Positions 37,260 to 44,950 of a stretch of DNA of 64,000 bases are shown here, piece after piece. This DNA is from Chryseobacterium flavum. GTDB lineage: Bacteria; Bacteroidota; Bacteroidia; Flavobacteriales; Weeksellaceae. The translations under genes were made by a program, and so were the position numbers. The stretch lies in the NCBI RefSeq assembly GCF_003385595.1, contig NZ_QNUE01000001.1, forward strand, positions 411,635 to 475,634. The letters run 5' to 3'. The notes under the pieces are model-generated. The model worked only from the letters and a program-made list of their open reading frames with translations. It was not told where the DNA came from and ran no database searches. The stretch's first letter is position 1. Each line of letters begins with the position of its first letter.

Positions 37260-37613
37260 CTAATTAATTCCAAAAAATTGTTTAAGTTCTTCTACATTCT
37301 TTTTATCATTTCCTACAAATATTTCCTTATCCGTAAGAAAAACAGGTCTCTTTAAGAAAGTATAATGATCCAGCAACAAGGCCTTGAAATCTTTTTCTGT
37401 CAGGGATTTTACATCCAGCCCTCTTAATTTGATCTGGGTAGATTTCTTACTGAATAATGCCTCATAAGACTTTGTTTTTTTATACATCTCTGACAACTCC
37501 TCTTTGGTAACAGGCTCTTTTTTTATTTCTCTGAGCTCCCAACCGGTAAGATCAAATTGTGCTAAGATTTTTCTGCAGGTATCACATGTGTTAAGATAAA
37601 AGACTTTCTTCAT
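37260..37613 (-). CDS. ArsC/Spx-like thioredoxin-fold protein
   Basis: 117 residues. The active-site loop at the N-terminus is NTCDTCRKIL, with a CxxC at residues 10 and 13, and the family feature KRPVFLTDKEIFVG lies near residue 88. ArsC enzymes reduce arsenate; Spx/YffB-like relatives act as redox regulators or have other substrates. The CxxC and the absence of arsenic genes nearby make an arsenate role uncertain. It is a single gene on the minus strand. Confidence 0.85.
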   Translation of the reverse strand: MKKVFYLNTCDTCRKILAQFDLTGWELREIKKEPVTKEELSEMYKKTKSYEALFSKKSTQIKLRGLDVKSLTEKDFKALLLDHYTFLKRPVFLTDKEIFVGNDKKNVEELKQFFGIN

Positions 37614-37730
37614 TATTATTTTTTAATCTGTTATTATTAAAATTTTTTTCCATTTCAATTTCGTTTCAAAAGTAGGATTTAATCTAAAACTTTGGAAATT
37701 ATTAAATAACTTTATTCAAATTTTATAAAG

Positions 37731-38198
37731 ATGCAGAACAAACCTATTACCTTTCAGTTTATTTCAGAACCTTCAGATGTTAATTATGGAGGAAATGTAC
37801 ATGGCGGAAGTGTTATGAAATGGATTGACCAGGCCGGCTATGCATGTGCTACTACCTGGAGTGGAAACTATTCTGTAACAGTGTACGTCGGTGGCATTCG
37901 TTTTTACGATCCTATAAAAATAGGAGAAGTGGTAAAAGTAGACGCACAGGTTATCTATACGGGAACTTCAAGTATGCACATTGCAATCAATGTCTTTTCA
38001 AGAAACCTGAAACAGCCAAACTTTGATAAAAAAACACACTGCATTATTGTTTTTGTAGCTGTAGACGAAAACGGAAAAAAATTACCGGTTCCAAAATGGA
38101 CTCCTACCACAGAAGAAGAAAAACAACTTGAACAGTATGCCAAACGCCTGATGGAACTGAGAACACAGATTGAAGATGAAATGAAACCTTTTTTATAA
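37731..38198 (+). CDS. Acyl-CoA thioesterase, YciA-like hotdog family
   Basis: 155 residues. The family region reads DVNYGGNVHGGSVMKWIDQAG, including the catalytic-site aspartate of the hotdog helix near residue 36, followed by GIRFYDPIKIGEVVKVDAQV. It should hydrolyse short- to medium-chain acyl-CoAs as a cytosolic hexamer. The C-terminal tail is Glu/Lys-rich. No close operon partner; the GLPGLI gene begins 122 bp downstream. Confidence 0.9.
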   Translation: MQNKPITFQFISEPSDVNYGGNVHGGSVMKWIDQAGYACATTWSGNYSVTVYVGGIRFYDPIKIGEVVKVDAQVIYTGTSSMHIAINVFSRNLKQPNFDKKTHCIIVFVAVDENGKKLPVPKWTPTTEEEKQLEQYAKRLMELRTQIEDEMKPFL

Positions 38199-38320
38199 TA
38201 TAGGATTTTAAAATTGAAAGCTTAAAAGGTGAGATCAATCTTTGTAATCAAAACCGTTTTGTATTGATAAAATGAAGTATTGTCAACAGGAAATCAAGAT
38301 TATAACACCATCCATAAATC

Positions 38321-39157
38321 ATGAAAATTATTCTGACCATTTCTGCGTTACTGATGATCCATCTGATTCAGGCGCAAACGCACCGCTTTATTTATGCTCT
38401 ACAGTATAAAATGGATTCTACAGAGAACCATTATGAGAAACAAAACATGATTCTGGATATTACCCCAACAGAAGTAAAATTCTATGGACAGGATCTGGCG
38501 GTCACCGATTCTTTAAACCAAAAGTTCGGAATGAATTCCAGTTATACAGATATGTCCGGACAAGTGGTAAAGAGAAAGATCAATTCTTCTGAAAATGAAA
38601 ATTTTATTAATATCAAAAACGGATATTATTCAATTAAAACAACAGATAAAATAAACTGGACCATTTCTGATGAAACAAAAAAAATTGAGAATTATACTGT
38701 ACAAAAAGCCTCTGCCAAATTTGGCGGCCGGAGCTGGACTGCATGGTTCTCAAAAGAAATTCCTTTTAATGAAGGGCCTTTTAAGTTCCGTGGCCTTCCA
38801 GGACTGATTTTTGAATTGTCTGATGCTAAAAACAATTTTATTTACCATCTCATAAAAAGCAGGGAACTGCCTGAAGTTTACTCTACTGAAAATTTTGTTG
38901 AATCCAGCTTTGGAAATAAAGCAATTCCCATTAATGAAAAACAAAAGTATAAACTAATCATGGAGTTCTATAATGACCCGTTTGCCTTTGAAAGAAATAA
39001 TTTCAGTAAAGCAAATACTAATTTAAGGATCAATATCAACGGAAAAGAAATCCAGAATGTAGAGGAATTGAATACACAGACTAAAAGCATGCAGGAAGTG
39101 ATCAGAAAATACAATAATCCTGTGGAAATTGACAAGGCTATTCGCTATCCAAAGTAG
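38321..39157 (+). CDS. GLPGLI family secreted protein
   Basis: 278 residues. A signal peptide (TISALLMIHLIQAQ) is followed by the family hallmark FKFRGLPGLIFELSD near residue 155. The C-terminal half is charged. The family is abundant in Bacteroidota, probably exported, and of unknown function. It is monocistronic; the fluoride-responsive unit begins just downstream on the same strand without a clear terminator between them. Confidence 0.88.
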   Translation: MKIILTISALLMIHLIQAQTHRFIYALQYKMDSTENHYEKQNMILDITPTEVKFYGQDLAVTDSLNQKFGMNSSYTDMSGQVVKRKINSSENENFINIKNGYYSIKTTDKINWTISDETKKIENYTVQKASAKFGGRSWTAWFSKEIPFNEGPFKFRGLPGLIFELSDAKNNFIYHLIKSRELPEVYSTENFVESSFGNKAIPINEKQKYKLIMEFYNDPFAFERNNFSKANTNLRININGKEIQNVEELNTQTKSMQEVIRKYNNPVEIDKAIRYPK

Positions 39158-39234
39158 CACATAATAATGGGAATTAACCTATAATTGTAAATAATATCTC
39201 TGTAGATGAAGCAGAACTCAACCTTGTCAATTTT

Positions 39235-39265
39235 TTTGAAAAACAAATTCTTATTTTTATATTTG
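39235..39265 (+). promoter_or_regulatory. Promoter of the fluoride-responsive transcript
   Basis: TTTG (39235-39238), a 19-nt spacer and TATATTTG (39258-39265): a complete Bacteroidota promoter. The expected start, about 39270, is at the very beginning of the aptamer. Confidence 0.8.
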
Positions 39266-39273
39266 CAATATCA

Positions 39274-39325
39274 AAGGAAATGGTGTTCTTCCTTACCCAA
39301 CCGCTTTAAAAAGCTGATGACGCCT
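39274..39325 (+). ncRNA. Fluoride riboswitch aptamer (crcB motif)
   Basis: Matches the crcB architecture. Stem 1 is AAGGAA (39274-39279) with TTCCTT (39289-39294), enclosing the loop ATGGTGTTC. The conserved AACCGC follows, then stem 2 GCTT/AAGC with loop TAAA (39303-39314), then the signature CTGATGACGCCT. Pseudoknot stem 3 pairs GGTGT (39282-39286) with ACGCC (39320-39324), with one G-U pair. The gene downstream is a CLC antiporter with CLC-F features, the expected partner. Confidence 0.88.
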
Positions 39326-39358
39326 GATTAACAGATTATTAACCAATAACTAATCAGG
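39323..39358 (+). promoter_or_regulatory. Start-proximal hairpin competing with the fluoride aptamer
   Basis: CCTGATTA (39323-39330) and TAATCAGG (39351-39358) form a perfect 8-bp stem ending 6 nt before the ATG at 39365, sequestering the only Shine-Dalgarno-like AGG. Its first two C residues also close aptamer stem 3, so the two structures exclude each other. No T tract follows, so it is a translational switch rather than a terminator, by inference. Confidence 0.65.
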
Positions 39359-39364
39359 ATTATC

Positions 39365-40672
39365 ATGTCAAAAAGCCAACGGACTCTTAGTAAAAAAGCA
39401 ACTTTTCACATCCATTTTTTCTTCAGAAGATTTCCGGCTCTGCCCTATATTTTTAAATGGCTTTTTATCAGCATTATTATTGGGCTACTGGCAGGAACAG
39501 CTTCAGCAGGCTTTCTGGTATCCCTGGAATGGGTCACTCAATTCAGGGAAAGTCATATCTGGATGATCACATTGCTTCCCGTTGCAGGTTTCCTTATCGG
39601 GCTTTTATATCATTATTGGGGAAAAGATGTTGAAGCAGGTAATAATCTTTTGATTGATAACATCCATAATCCTAACGAAATCATTCCTTTGAAAATGGCT
39701 CCTTTTGTTTATCTGGGTACCGTTGCTACCCATCTTTTTGGAGGATCAGCAGGACGTGAGGGAACAGCTCTTCAGATGGCAGGGGCAATTGCAGATCAAC
39801 TAACCAGGCCTTTTAAACTTACCCGGAATGATAGAAAGGTACTGATCATAGCCGCTATTGCTGCAGGCTTTGGTTCTGTTTTCGGTACTCCCCTGGCAGG
39901 CGCTGTTTTTGGATTAGAAGTATTTCTTATCGGAAGAATCCGATATAATGCTATTTTTCCGGCTTTTGCTTCAGCGATATTTGCGGATTTGACCACTAAC
40001 ATCTGGAATGTGAAGCATACGCATTATCATATTGATTTTATTCCCAAATTAGACTTTTTACCCATTTTATACAGTATTTCAGCAGGAATTATTTTTGGAA
40101 TATGCGCAGCCACATTCAGCAGAATTATTCATTGGGCTGGTTCTGTCTTTAAATCCAGAATCAAATATCCGCCTTTCCGCCCTGTTGCCGGAGGAATTAT
40201 TATTGCCATTGCTGTTCTTATCTTGGACACGACCCGTTATATCGGTTTGGGAATTCCTGTTATTGCAGAATCTTTTGAAAGCCAACTTCCGTTTTATGAT
40301 TTTGCATTAAAAATGATTTTTACAATCATTACACTTTCTGCAGGATTTAAAGGAGGGGAAGTAACTCCTTTATTCTTTATCGGAGCTACACTGGGAAGTG
40401 CCTTATCCCTGTTTATTCCTCTTCCTTTCGGATTACTGGCAGGGATGGGATTTGTTGCGGTCTTCGCCGGAGCAACCAATACTCCTTTAGCCTGCATATT
40501 GATGGGGATCGAATTGTTCGGAGCCGAATGTGGTGTATATGTCGCCATTGCCTGTGTTATTTCTTATCTTCTTTCCGGTCATAACAGTATTTACAGCAAA
40601 CAAAGAATTGGGGAACCCAAAAACAGCAGATTTCAGAATCAGCAGGATCATTCTGTTTCTGATTTTTTATAG
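39365..40672 (+). CDS. CLC-family antiporter, probably fluoride/proton type (CLC-F)
   Basis: 435 residues, about 10-12 membrane helices. Canonical CLC selectivity motif GSGIP is replaced by AGNNLLIDNIHNP near residue 92, and the gating-glutamate loop reads GGSAGREGTALQMAG near residue 126; GAVFGLEVFLIG and GEVTPLFFIGATLG follow. These substitutions are those known in CLC-F fluoride exporters. The upstream crcB riboswitch strongly supports fluoride export as the role. No cytoplasmic CBS domains are present, as in CLC-F. Confidence 0.88.
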   Translation: MSKSQRTLSKKATFHIHFFFRRFPALPYIFKWLFISIIIGLLAGTASAGFLVSLEWVTQFRESHIWMITLLPVAGFLIGLLYHYWGKDVEAGNNLLIDNIHNPNEIIPLKMAPFVYLGTVATHLFGGSAGREGTALQMAGAIADQLTRPFKLTRNDRKVLIIAAIAAGFGSVFGTPLAGAVFGLEVFLIGRIRYNAIFPAFASAIFADLTTNIWNVKHTHYHIDFIPKLDFLPILYSISAGIIFGICAATFSRIIHWAGSVFKSRIKYPPFRPVAGGIIIAIAVLILDTTRYIGLGIPVIAESFESQLPFYDFALKMIFTIITLSAGFKGGEVTPLFFIGATLGSALSLFIPLPFGLLAGMGFVAVFAGATNTPLACILMGIELFGAECGVYVAIACVISYLLSGHNSIYSKQRIGEPKNSRFQNQQDHSVSDFL

Positions 40673-40760
40673 CATGCTGAAATCAAATCCTTCAGTCAGA
40701 TATCAGAAGTACAAACCTGATCTTATTTGAACAAACAATCACCTTTCTATCACACAAACT

Positions 40761-40775
40761 ATAACTATAATTTGT
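40761..40775. promoter_or_regulatory. Candidate LysR operator before the lysR gene
   Basis: ATAACTATAATTTGT differs at 2 of 15 positions from the reverse complement of the palindromic site before yeiH (41676-41690). It adjoins the -7 element TATTTTTG (40775-40782), as expected for autoregulation. Confidence 0.45.
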
Positions 40776-40786
40776 ATTTTTGTCCC

Positions 40787-41662
40787 ATGTTCGATTACAG
40801 GTTAAAAGTTTTTCATACAGTGGCTTCCCGATTAAGTTTCACCAAAGCTTCGGAAGAACTCCATATTTCTCAGCCGGCCGTCACAAAACATATAAAAGAA
40901 ATTGAAAGTCAACTAAGTACAAAATTATTTGATCGTAAAGGGACTTCTATTCAGTTAACTCAAAGCGGAAAAATTTTATATGAATATGCTGAAAAAATCA
41001 GAAACCTGTACCGTGACCTGGAATTTGAGATCAGCCAGATCAATCATCAGCATAAAGGAAAATTAATCATCGGTGCCAGTACTACGATTGCTCAATATAT
41101 TCTTCCTGAAATGCTGGCTAAATTCAACAACTACTATAAGGATATTAAAATTGAGCTTCTTACCGGAAATACAGAAAGTATTTCTGCACTTTTAAAAGAA
41201 GAAAAAATAGATCTTGGTATCATTGAAGGAGAATCTCAGTCTTCTTATTTTGAATATAAACCTTTTAAGCCTGATGAAATTGTTCTTGCCGCCCGGGCAG
41301 ACCATCCACTTGCCCATAAGAGCATATACATCAAAGACCTTTACCATCTGAGTCTTATATTTCGTGAACAGGGTTCCGGAACCCTGGAGTTTATTCAGAA
41401 CCGGTTAAAAGAAAAGGGAATCAATATTAACGAGCTGAATACTGTTATACAACTGGGAAGTAGTGAGAGTATTAAAAACTATCTCATCCATTCAGATTGC
41501 ATGGCTTTTCTTTCCATCAGTACTATTCTGGCCGAGCTGAAGAATAATAGTCTTACCATTATAGATCTTAAAAACTTCAGTATTGAAAGAAACTTTCATT
41601 TTATTCTTCCTAAAGGTGGACAGTCTGAATTAATAAAGCTTTTTCTGAGATTTGCAGAATAG
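40787..41662 (+). CDS. LysR-family transcriptional regulator, YeiE-like
   Basis: 291 residues from the ATG at 40787 (MFDYRLKVFHTVA). The winged helix-turn-helix is residues about 1-60 (SFTKASEELHISQPAVTKHI), and the rest is the substrate-binding-like effector domain (GASTTIAQYILPEMLAKF). A longer in-frame start at 40727 would run through the putative promoter. It precedes a YeiH-family gene, the same pairing as E. coli yeiE-yeiH. The -7 TATTTTTG ends just 4 nt before the ATG, so the transcript may be leaderless. Confidence 0.9.
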   Translation: MFDYRLKVFHTVASRLSFTKASEELHISQPAVTKHIKEIESQLSTKLFDRKGTSIQLTQSGKILYEYAEKIRNLYRDLEFEISQINHQHKGKLIIGASTTIAQYILPEMLAKFNNYYKDIKIELLTGNTESISALLKEEKIDLGIIEGESQSSYFEYKPFKPDEIVLAARADHPLAHKSIYIKDLYHLSLIFREQGSGTLEFIQNRLKEKGININELNTVIQLGSSESIKNYLIHSDCMAFLSISTILAELKNNSLTIIDLKNFSIERNFHFILPKGGQSELIKLFLRFAE

Positions 41663-41675
41663 GTTTTACCTTATT

Positions 41676-41690
41676 ATAACTTATAGTTAT
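41676..41690. promoter_or_regulatory. Palindromic LysR operator before yeiH
   Basis: ATAACT-TAT-AGTTAT, perfect 6-bp arms around 3 nt. It lies upstream of TTACTTTG (41712-41719), a near -7 element, i.e. in an activator position. It is closely related to the site before the regulator gene. Confidence 0.5.
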
Positions 41691-41764
41691 TTAAGATAAC
41701 AAAATACGATTTACTTTGTAATACTATATTGTCGAATTTTGAACCAGTTTTTAAAGTTCACATT

Positions 41765-42700
41765 ATGAAAGATTTCATTCAGTATGAAACAATACGCAAA
41801 GTAATTTTTATTGCATTAGCCCTTCTGTGCTTCACTCCATTAATATCCTCCCCCATTGCCCTGGCATTAGGTTTTGCCCTGGTTGTTTTTATTGGGAATC
41901 CATTTGAAAAGCATTTACATCAATATATTCATCTTTTACTGCAAATTTCAATTGTTGGGTTAGGATTTGGACTAAAACTGGATGAAGCCTTACATGCCGG
42001 AAAAACCGGCTTGATACTTACTGTTGTCAGTATTGTATCGGTTATGACTCTTGGATATTTCCTGGGTAGAATATTTAGGCTTGACAAGCCGCTTTCTTAT
42101 CTCCTTTCTGCAGGAACAGCAATCTGTGGGGGAAGTGCCATTGCTGCTGTTTCTCCTATTATCAGACCGAGTACGAAACAAATTTCGCTGGCTCTGGCTA
42201 TTGTTTTTACGCTCAACTCTATTGCCTTGTTTGCTTATCCTGCAATAGGTCATCTGCTGAATCTCTCGCAGGAGCAGTTTGGTTTATGGTGTGCTGTGGG
42301 AATTCATGATACAAGCTCCGTAGTTGGAGCCGCTAGTAAATATGGAGATGAAGCTTTAAAAATTGCCACTACTGTAAAGCTTGCACGGGCACTCTGGATC
42401 ATTCCGGTTTCCCTGATTACCATGTTTATTTTTAAAAATAAGACGTCAAAAATAAAAATTCCATGGTTTATAGGATATTTCATCCTTGCCATTCTTTTAA
42501 ATACATATTTTCCTGTTCTTAATACTTTCAGTAATTCAATAACGGCTTTAGCAAAATCTGGATTAAATCTGACCTTATTTTTTATTGGATCTACTCTTTC
42601 TGTACAGACCTTGAAAACAATAGGTTTTAAACCTTTAATTACTGCTGTACTCTTATGGATTACAATCAGTGCAGGAAGCCTTCTTTATATCATTCGTTAA
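41765..42700 (+). CDS. YeiH family putative sulfate/sulfite exporter (UPF0324)
   Basis: 311 residues from the ATG at 41765 (MKDFIQYETIRK). The frame can be extended to a TTG at 41729, but this overlaps the promoter region. About ten hydrophobic segments include LLQISIVGLGFGLKLDEAL, LSYLLSAGTAICGGSAIAAVSPI and GIHDTSSVVGAASKYG, the family signatures. In E. coli the neighbour YeiE relates to sulfite tolerance, so a sulfur-oxyanion role is likely but not proven here. Confidence 0.88.
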   Translation: MKDFIQYETIRKVIFIALALLCFTPLISSPIALALGFALVVFIGNPFEKHLHQYIHLLLQISIVGLGFGLKLDEALHAGKTGLILTVVSIVSVMTLGYFLGRIFRLDKPLSYLLSAGTAICGGSAIAAVSPIIRPSTKQISLALAIVFTLNSIALFAYPAIGHLLNLSQEQFGLWCAVGIHDTSSVVGAASKYGDEALKIATTVKLARALWIIPVSLITMFIFKNKTSKIKIPWFIGYFILAILLNTYFPVLNTFSNSITALAKSGLNLTLFFIGSTLSVQTLKTIGFKPLITAVLLWITISAGSLLYIIR

Positions 42701-42706
42701 AAAATA

Positions 42707-42742
42707 GCAGAACCCTTTCGGAAAAAACCAAAAGGGTTCTGC
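42707..42742 (-). terminator. Terminator of the first Cys-rich peptide gene
   Basis: GCAGAACCCTTT (42707-42718) pairs with AAAGGGTTCTGC (42731-42742), 12 bp perfect. Read on the minus strand it is followed by TATTTTTT; on the plus strand no T run follows, so the peptide gene is the main beneficiary. Confidence 0.75.
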
Positions 42743-42768
42743 ATATTAAATGTGGAAATGTTTGTTTA

Positions 42769-42969
42769 TCAGACTGCCGCCTGATCACAGGTATAAACCT
42801 GCGGGCAGGCAATATATTCAATACAATATTTAGGACCCGTTACAGCTCCTGAACAACTGCATCCGCATTGCGAAAGGTCTATCTCAATATTTGCCCAGCT
42901 ATCAAGACCTCCTGTAATATTTTTCAATTCTTGTTTTCTTAGTTTTTTAGCATTCTTAATAATGTTCAT
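42769..42969 (-). CDS. Cys-rich bacteriocin-like peptide with double-glycine leader (copy 1)
   Basis: 66 residues from the ATG at 42969. The leader MNIIKNAKKLRKQELKNITGG ends in a GG cleavage site; the core of about 45 residues has six cysteines spaced C-x-C-x-C-x9-C-x5-C-x5-C. Copy 2 at 43288-43467 has exactly the same spacing. Double-glycine peptides in Bacteroidota are usually exported by peptidase-containing ABC transporters and may be matured with disulfides or thioethers; no such genes are in this window. Function is unknown; bacteriocin activity is a hypothesis. Confidence 0.8.
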   Translation of the reverse strand: MNIIKNAKKLRKQELKNITGGLDSWANIEIDLSQCGCSCSGAVTGPKYCIEYIACPQVYTCDQAAV

Positions 42970-43012
42970 GTGATTTAGTTTTTGATTAAACAATATAGTT
43001 TTAGTTACTTCC

Positions 43013-43043
43013 CAAAGTTAAACAAATATTAAACATACACAAT
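43013..43043 (-). promoter_or_regulatory. Promoter of Cys-rich peptide copy 1
   Basis: Minus strand ATTG (43043-43040), 19-nt spacer, TAACTTTG (43020-43013). The same arrangement lies before copy 2. The remaining bases to 43230 contain only AT-rich duplicated sequence without other features. Confidence 0.6.
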
Positions 43044-43232
43044 AAAAATTAATAAAAATTTCAATAATATACTGATTATAACCTTATTAATATTCCGTAA
43101 AAACAGAAATCGTTATTAAACAAAATACCAGGCCTCAAAAAAATAAGCAGTTAAACTATCCGTTTCCTGCAGGTCAGTCCGCCGGTTAAATCAGTACGGA
43201 TACTAAATATATCATACCTTGCCTATCTCTAT

Positions 43233-43261
43233 AAAAAAACCTTCTGATCTCTCAAAAGGTT
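43233..43261 (-). terminator. Weak terminator of Cys-rich peptide copy 2
   Basis: AACCTT (43238-43243) and AAGGTT (43256-43261) form a 6-bp stem, followed on the minus strand by a seven-T run. Confidence 0.5.
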
Positions 43262-43287
43262 CTTATTTTAATACATATTGTTTTCAA

Positions 43288-43467
43288 TTAACAAGTCATT
43301 ACCTGTGGACATGAAATAAGGTTAACACAATAATCAGGCCCAGTAACAGCACCAGTGCAACTGCATCCGCAAAGGGATGAGTTTGGAATTCCAATACTTC
43401 CGGAACCTCCGATTCCTCCCACAATAGTCTTCAGATCTTCTTTTCTTAATTTTTTAGCATTTTTCAT
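43288..43467 (-). CDS. Cys-rich bacteriocin-like peptide with double-glycine leader (copy 2)
   Basis: 59 residues from ATG at 43467 to TAA at 43288. The leader has MKNAKKLRKEDLKTIVGG, then a Gly/Ser linker (IGGSGSIGIPNSS) and a core with CGCSCTGAVTGPDYC and SCPQVMTC. The six-cysteine spacing C-x-C-x-C-x9-C-x5-C-x5-C is identical to copy 1, and SGAVTGP/TGAVTGP is shared, so the copies are paralogues from a tandem duplication. The frame is short and easily missed. Biological role unknown. Confidence 0.78.
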   Translation of the reverse strand: MKNAKKLRKEDLKTIVGGIGGSGSIGIPNSSLCGCSCTGAVTGPDYCVNLISCPQVMTC

Positions 43468-43510
43468 AATGTGATTCAGTTTAGTTAAACAATATAGTTT
43501 AGTTACCTTT

Positions 43511-43541
43511 CAAAGTTAAACAAATATTAATCACTCGCAAC
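43511..43541 (-). promoter_or_regulatory. Promoter of Cys-rich peptide copy 2
   Basis: Minus strand GTTG (43541-43538), 19-nt spacer, TAACTTTG (43518-43511), as in copy 1. Confidence 0.6.
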
Positions 43542-43635
43542 ATAATTTAATATAAAATAAATAATTTGCTGATTACAACCCAATTATATCGTGATAATAC
43601 AGAAAAACAATCTATCAATTATTAAACAAAATTAA

Positions 43636-44877
43636 TTATTCAGTAAATTCCAGATCTTTGTCATGTGTTTCTGAAATAGTGAGGGAAGAATAAAAGGCAA
43701 GCCCGAATACAACTGCCCCCACAATAGCTGCACTTTCTACTACCGAAAAGTTAGTCTTGAAAGAATCAAAAGCTAAGATCATCACAGGAACCAGCCCTCT
43801 TACCATATTGGGAACGGTAGTTGTGGCTGTATTTCTGATATTGGTACCGAACTGTTCTGCAGCCAATGTTACAAACATAGCCCAATATCCAGTCCCTAAT
43901 CCGAGCCATCCGCAGAAAAAATAATACCTGGTTTCCGTATTTGTATTTCCAAACAGCATAATGGCTGCCCCGATAAGAGTAAATACAAGCATATAAAATA
44001 TAGCCATTTTGCGGGATTTTAAGGCATGAGAAATAAAACCGCTCATCAGATCACCAACAGAAACTCCTACATATGCCCACATAATTGCTTTTCCGGGGCT
44101 TATATCCTGTATTCCGAATTCAGGAGCAAACTGGTTGGCTAAAACGGCGAGAATCCCGATACAATACCAGGTAGGCAGTCCTACAGCAATACATTTCAGG
44201 TATCGGATCAAACGGTCTCTGTTCGTAAAAAAAGACAGAAAGTTTCCTCTGGAGACATTTTTATGTTCAAGATTTTTGAAAATTCCGGATTCAGAAACAC
44301 TTACCCTTAATATCAGCAGCAGAATTCCCATAACTCCTCCGATGATGTAGGAGATATTCCATCCTCCTGCTAATTCTACGGTCAGCTGAGCCACTACAGC
44401 TCCCATCAATCCAAAGCCTGCTACAACAGATGTTCCTATCGCCCTTAAATTCTTTGGCAGGCTTTCAGAAACCAACGTAATTCCGGCTCCAAGCTCCCCG
44501 GCCAGACCAATTCCTGCTATAAAGCGTAAAGCAGCATATTGGTATACCAGATGTTCTTTAGGGAAATACGGCAGAAAACCACAAGCTATGTTGGCAAGTG
44601 AATAAACTAAAATAGAGCCAAAAAGAACTGAAAGACGTCCTTTCTTGTCACCAAAGATTCCCCAGAAAATTCCGCCCAGCAAAAGGCCAGTCATCTGACA
44701 GTTCAGAATAAAGGTTCCATCTGTGTCCGGGTTGAGCCCTAATGCCTTTAAACTGGGAATTCTTACAATTCCGAACAGAAGAAGATCATAAATATCAACA
44801 AAATAACCTAAGGCAGAAATAATAACGGGAATAGAGAAAATGTGCTTCAGTTTTGAAGACAGGGTCAGTTCTTGCAT
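43636..44877 (-). CDS. MFS transporter, metabolite:H+ symporter type
   Basis: 413 residues with twelve likely transmembrane segments. The N-terminal half has the sugar/metabolite-porter loop GDKKGRLSVLFGS near residue 77 and RFIAGIGLAGELGAGITLVSE near residue 117. The length and the ELGAG motif suggest a metabolite:H+ symporter, but the substrate is unclear. It is in the same orientation as rny upstream, but the rny terminator separates them. Confidence 0.85.
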   Translation of the reverse strand: MQELTLSSKLKHIFSIPVIISALGYFVDIYDLLLFGIVRIPSLKALGLNPDTDGTFILNCQMTGLLLGGIFWGIFGDKKGRLSVLFGSILVYSLANIACGFLPYFPKEHLVYQYAALRFIAGIGLAGELGAGITLVSESLPKNLRAIGTSVVAGFGLMGAVVAQLTVELAGGWNISYIIGGVMGILLLILRVSVSESGIFKNLEHKNVSRGNFLSFFTNRDRLIRYLKCIAVGLPTWYCIGILAVLANQFAPEFGIQDISPGKAIMWAYVGVSVGDLMSGFISHALKSRKMAIFYMLVFTLIGAAIMLFGNTNTETRYYFFCGWLGLGTGYWAMFVTLAAEQFGTNIRNTATTTVPNMVRGLVPVMILAFDSFKTNFSVVESAAIVGAVVFGLAFYSSLTISETHDKDLEFTE

Positions 44878-44898
44878 TTTTAAGTTTTGATAAAAATA

Positions 44899-44928
44899 AA
44901 AAACCTTTCAATTTCTTGAAAGGTTTTT
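44899..44928 (-). terminator. Terminator of rny
   Basis: AAAAACCTTTCA (44899-44910), loop ATTTCT, TGAAAGGTTTTT (44917-44928). A perfect 12-bp stem located between rny stop and the MFS start, with T run on the minus strand. Confidence 0.85.
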
Positions 44929-44950
44929 ATAAAATATCTTGGTTCAATTA

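Noticed and set aside
39323..39358. Intrinsic terminator in the fluoride leader
   Set aside because: The stem is followed by GATTATCATG with no T tract and ends 6 nt before the start codon; occlusion of the start fits better.
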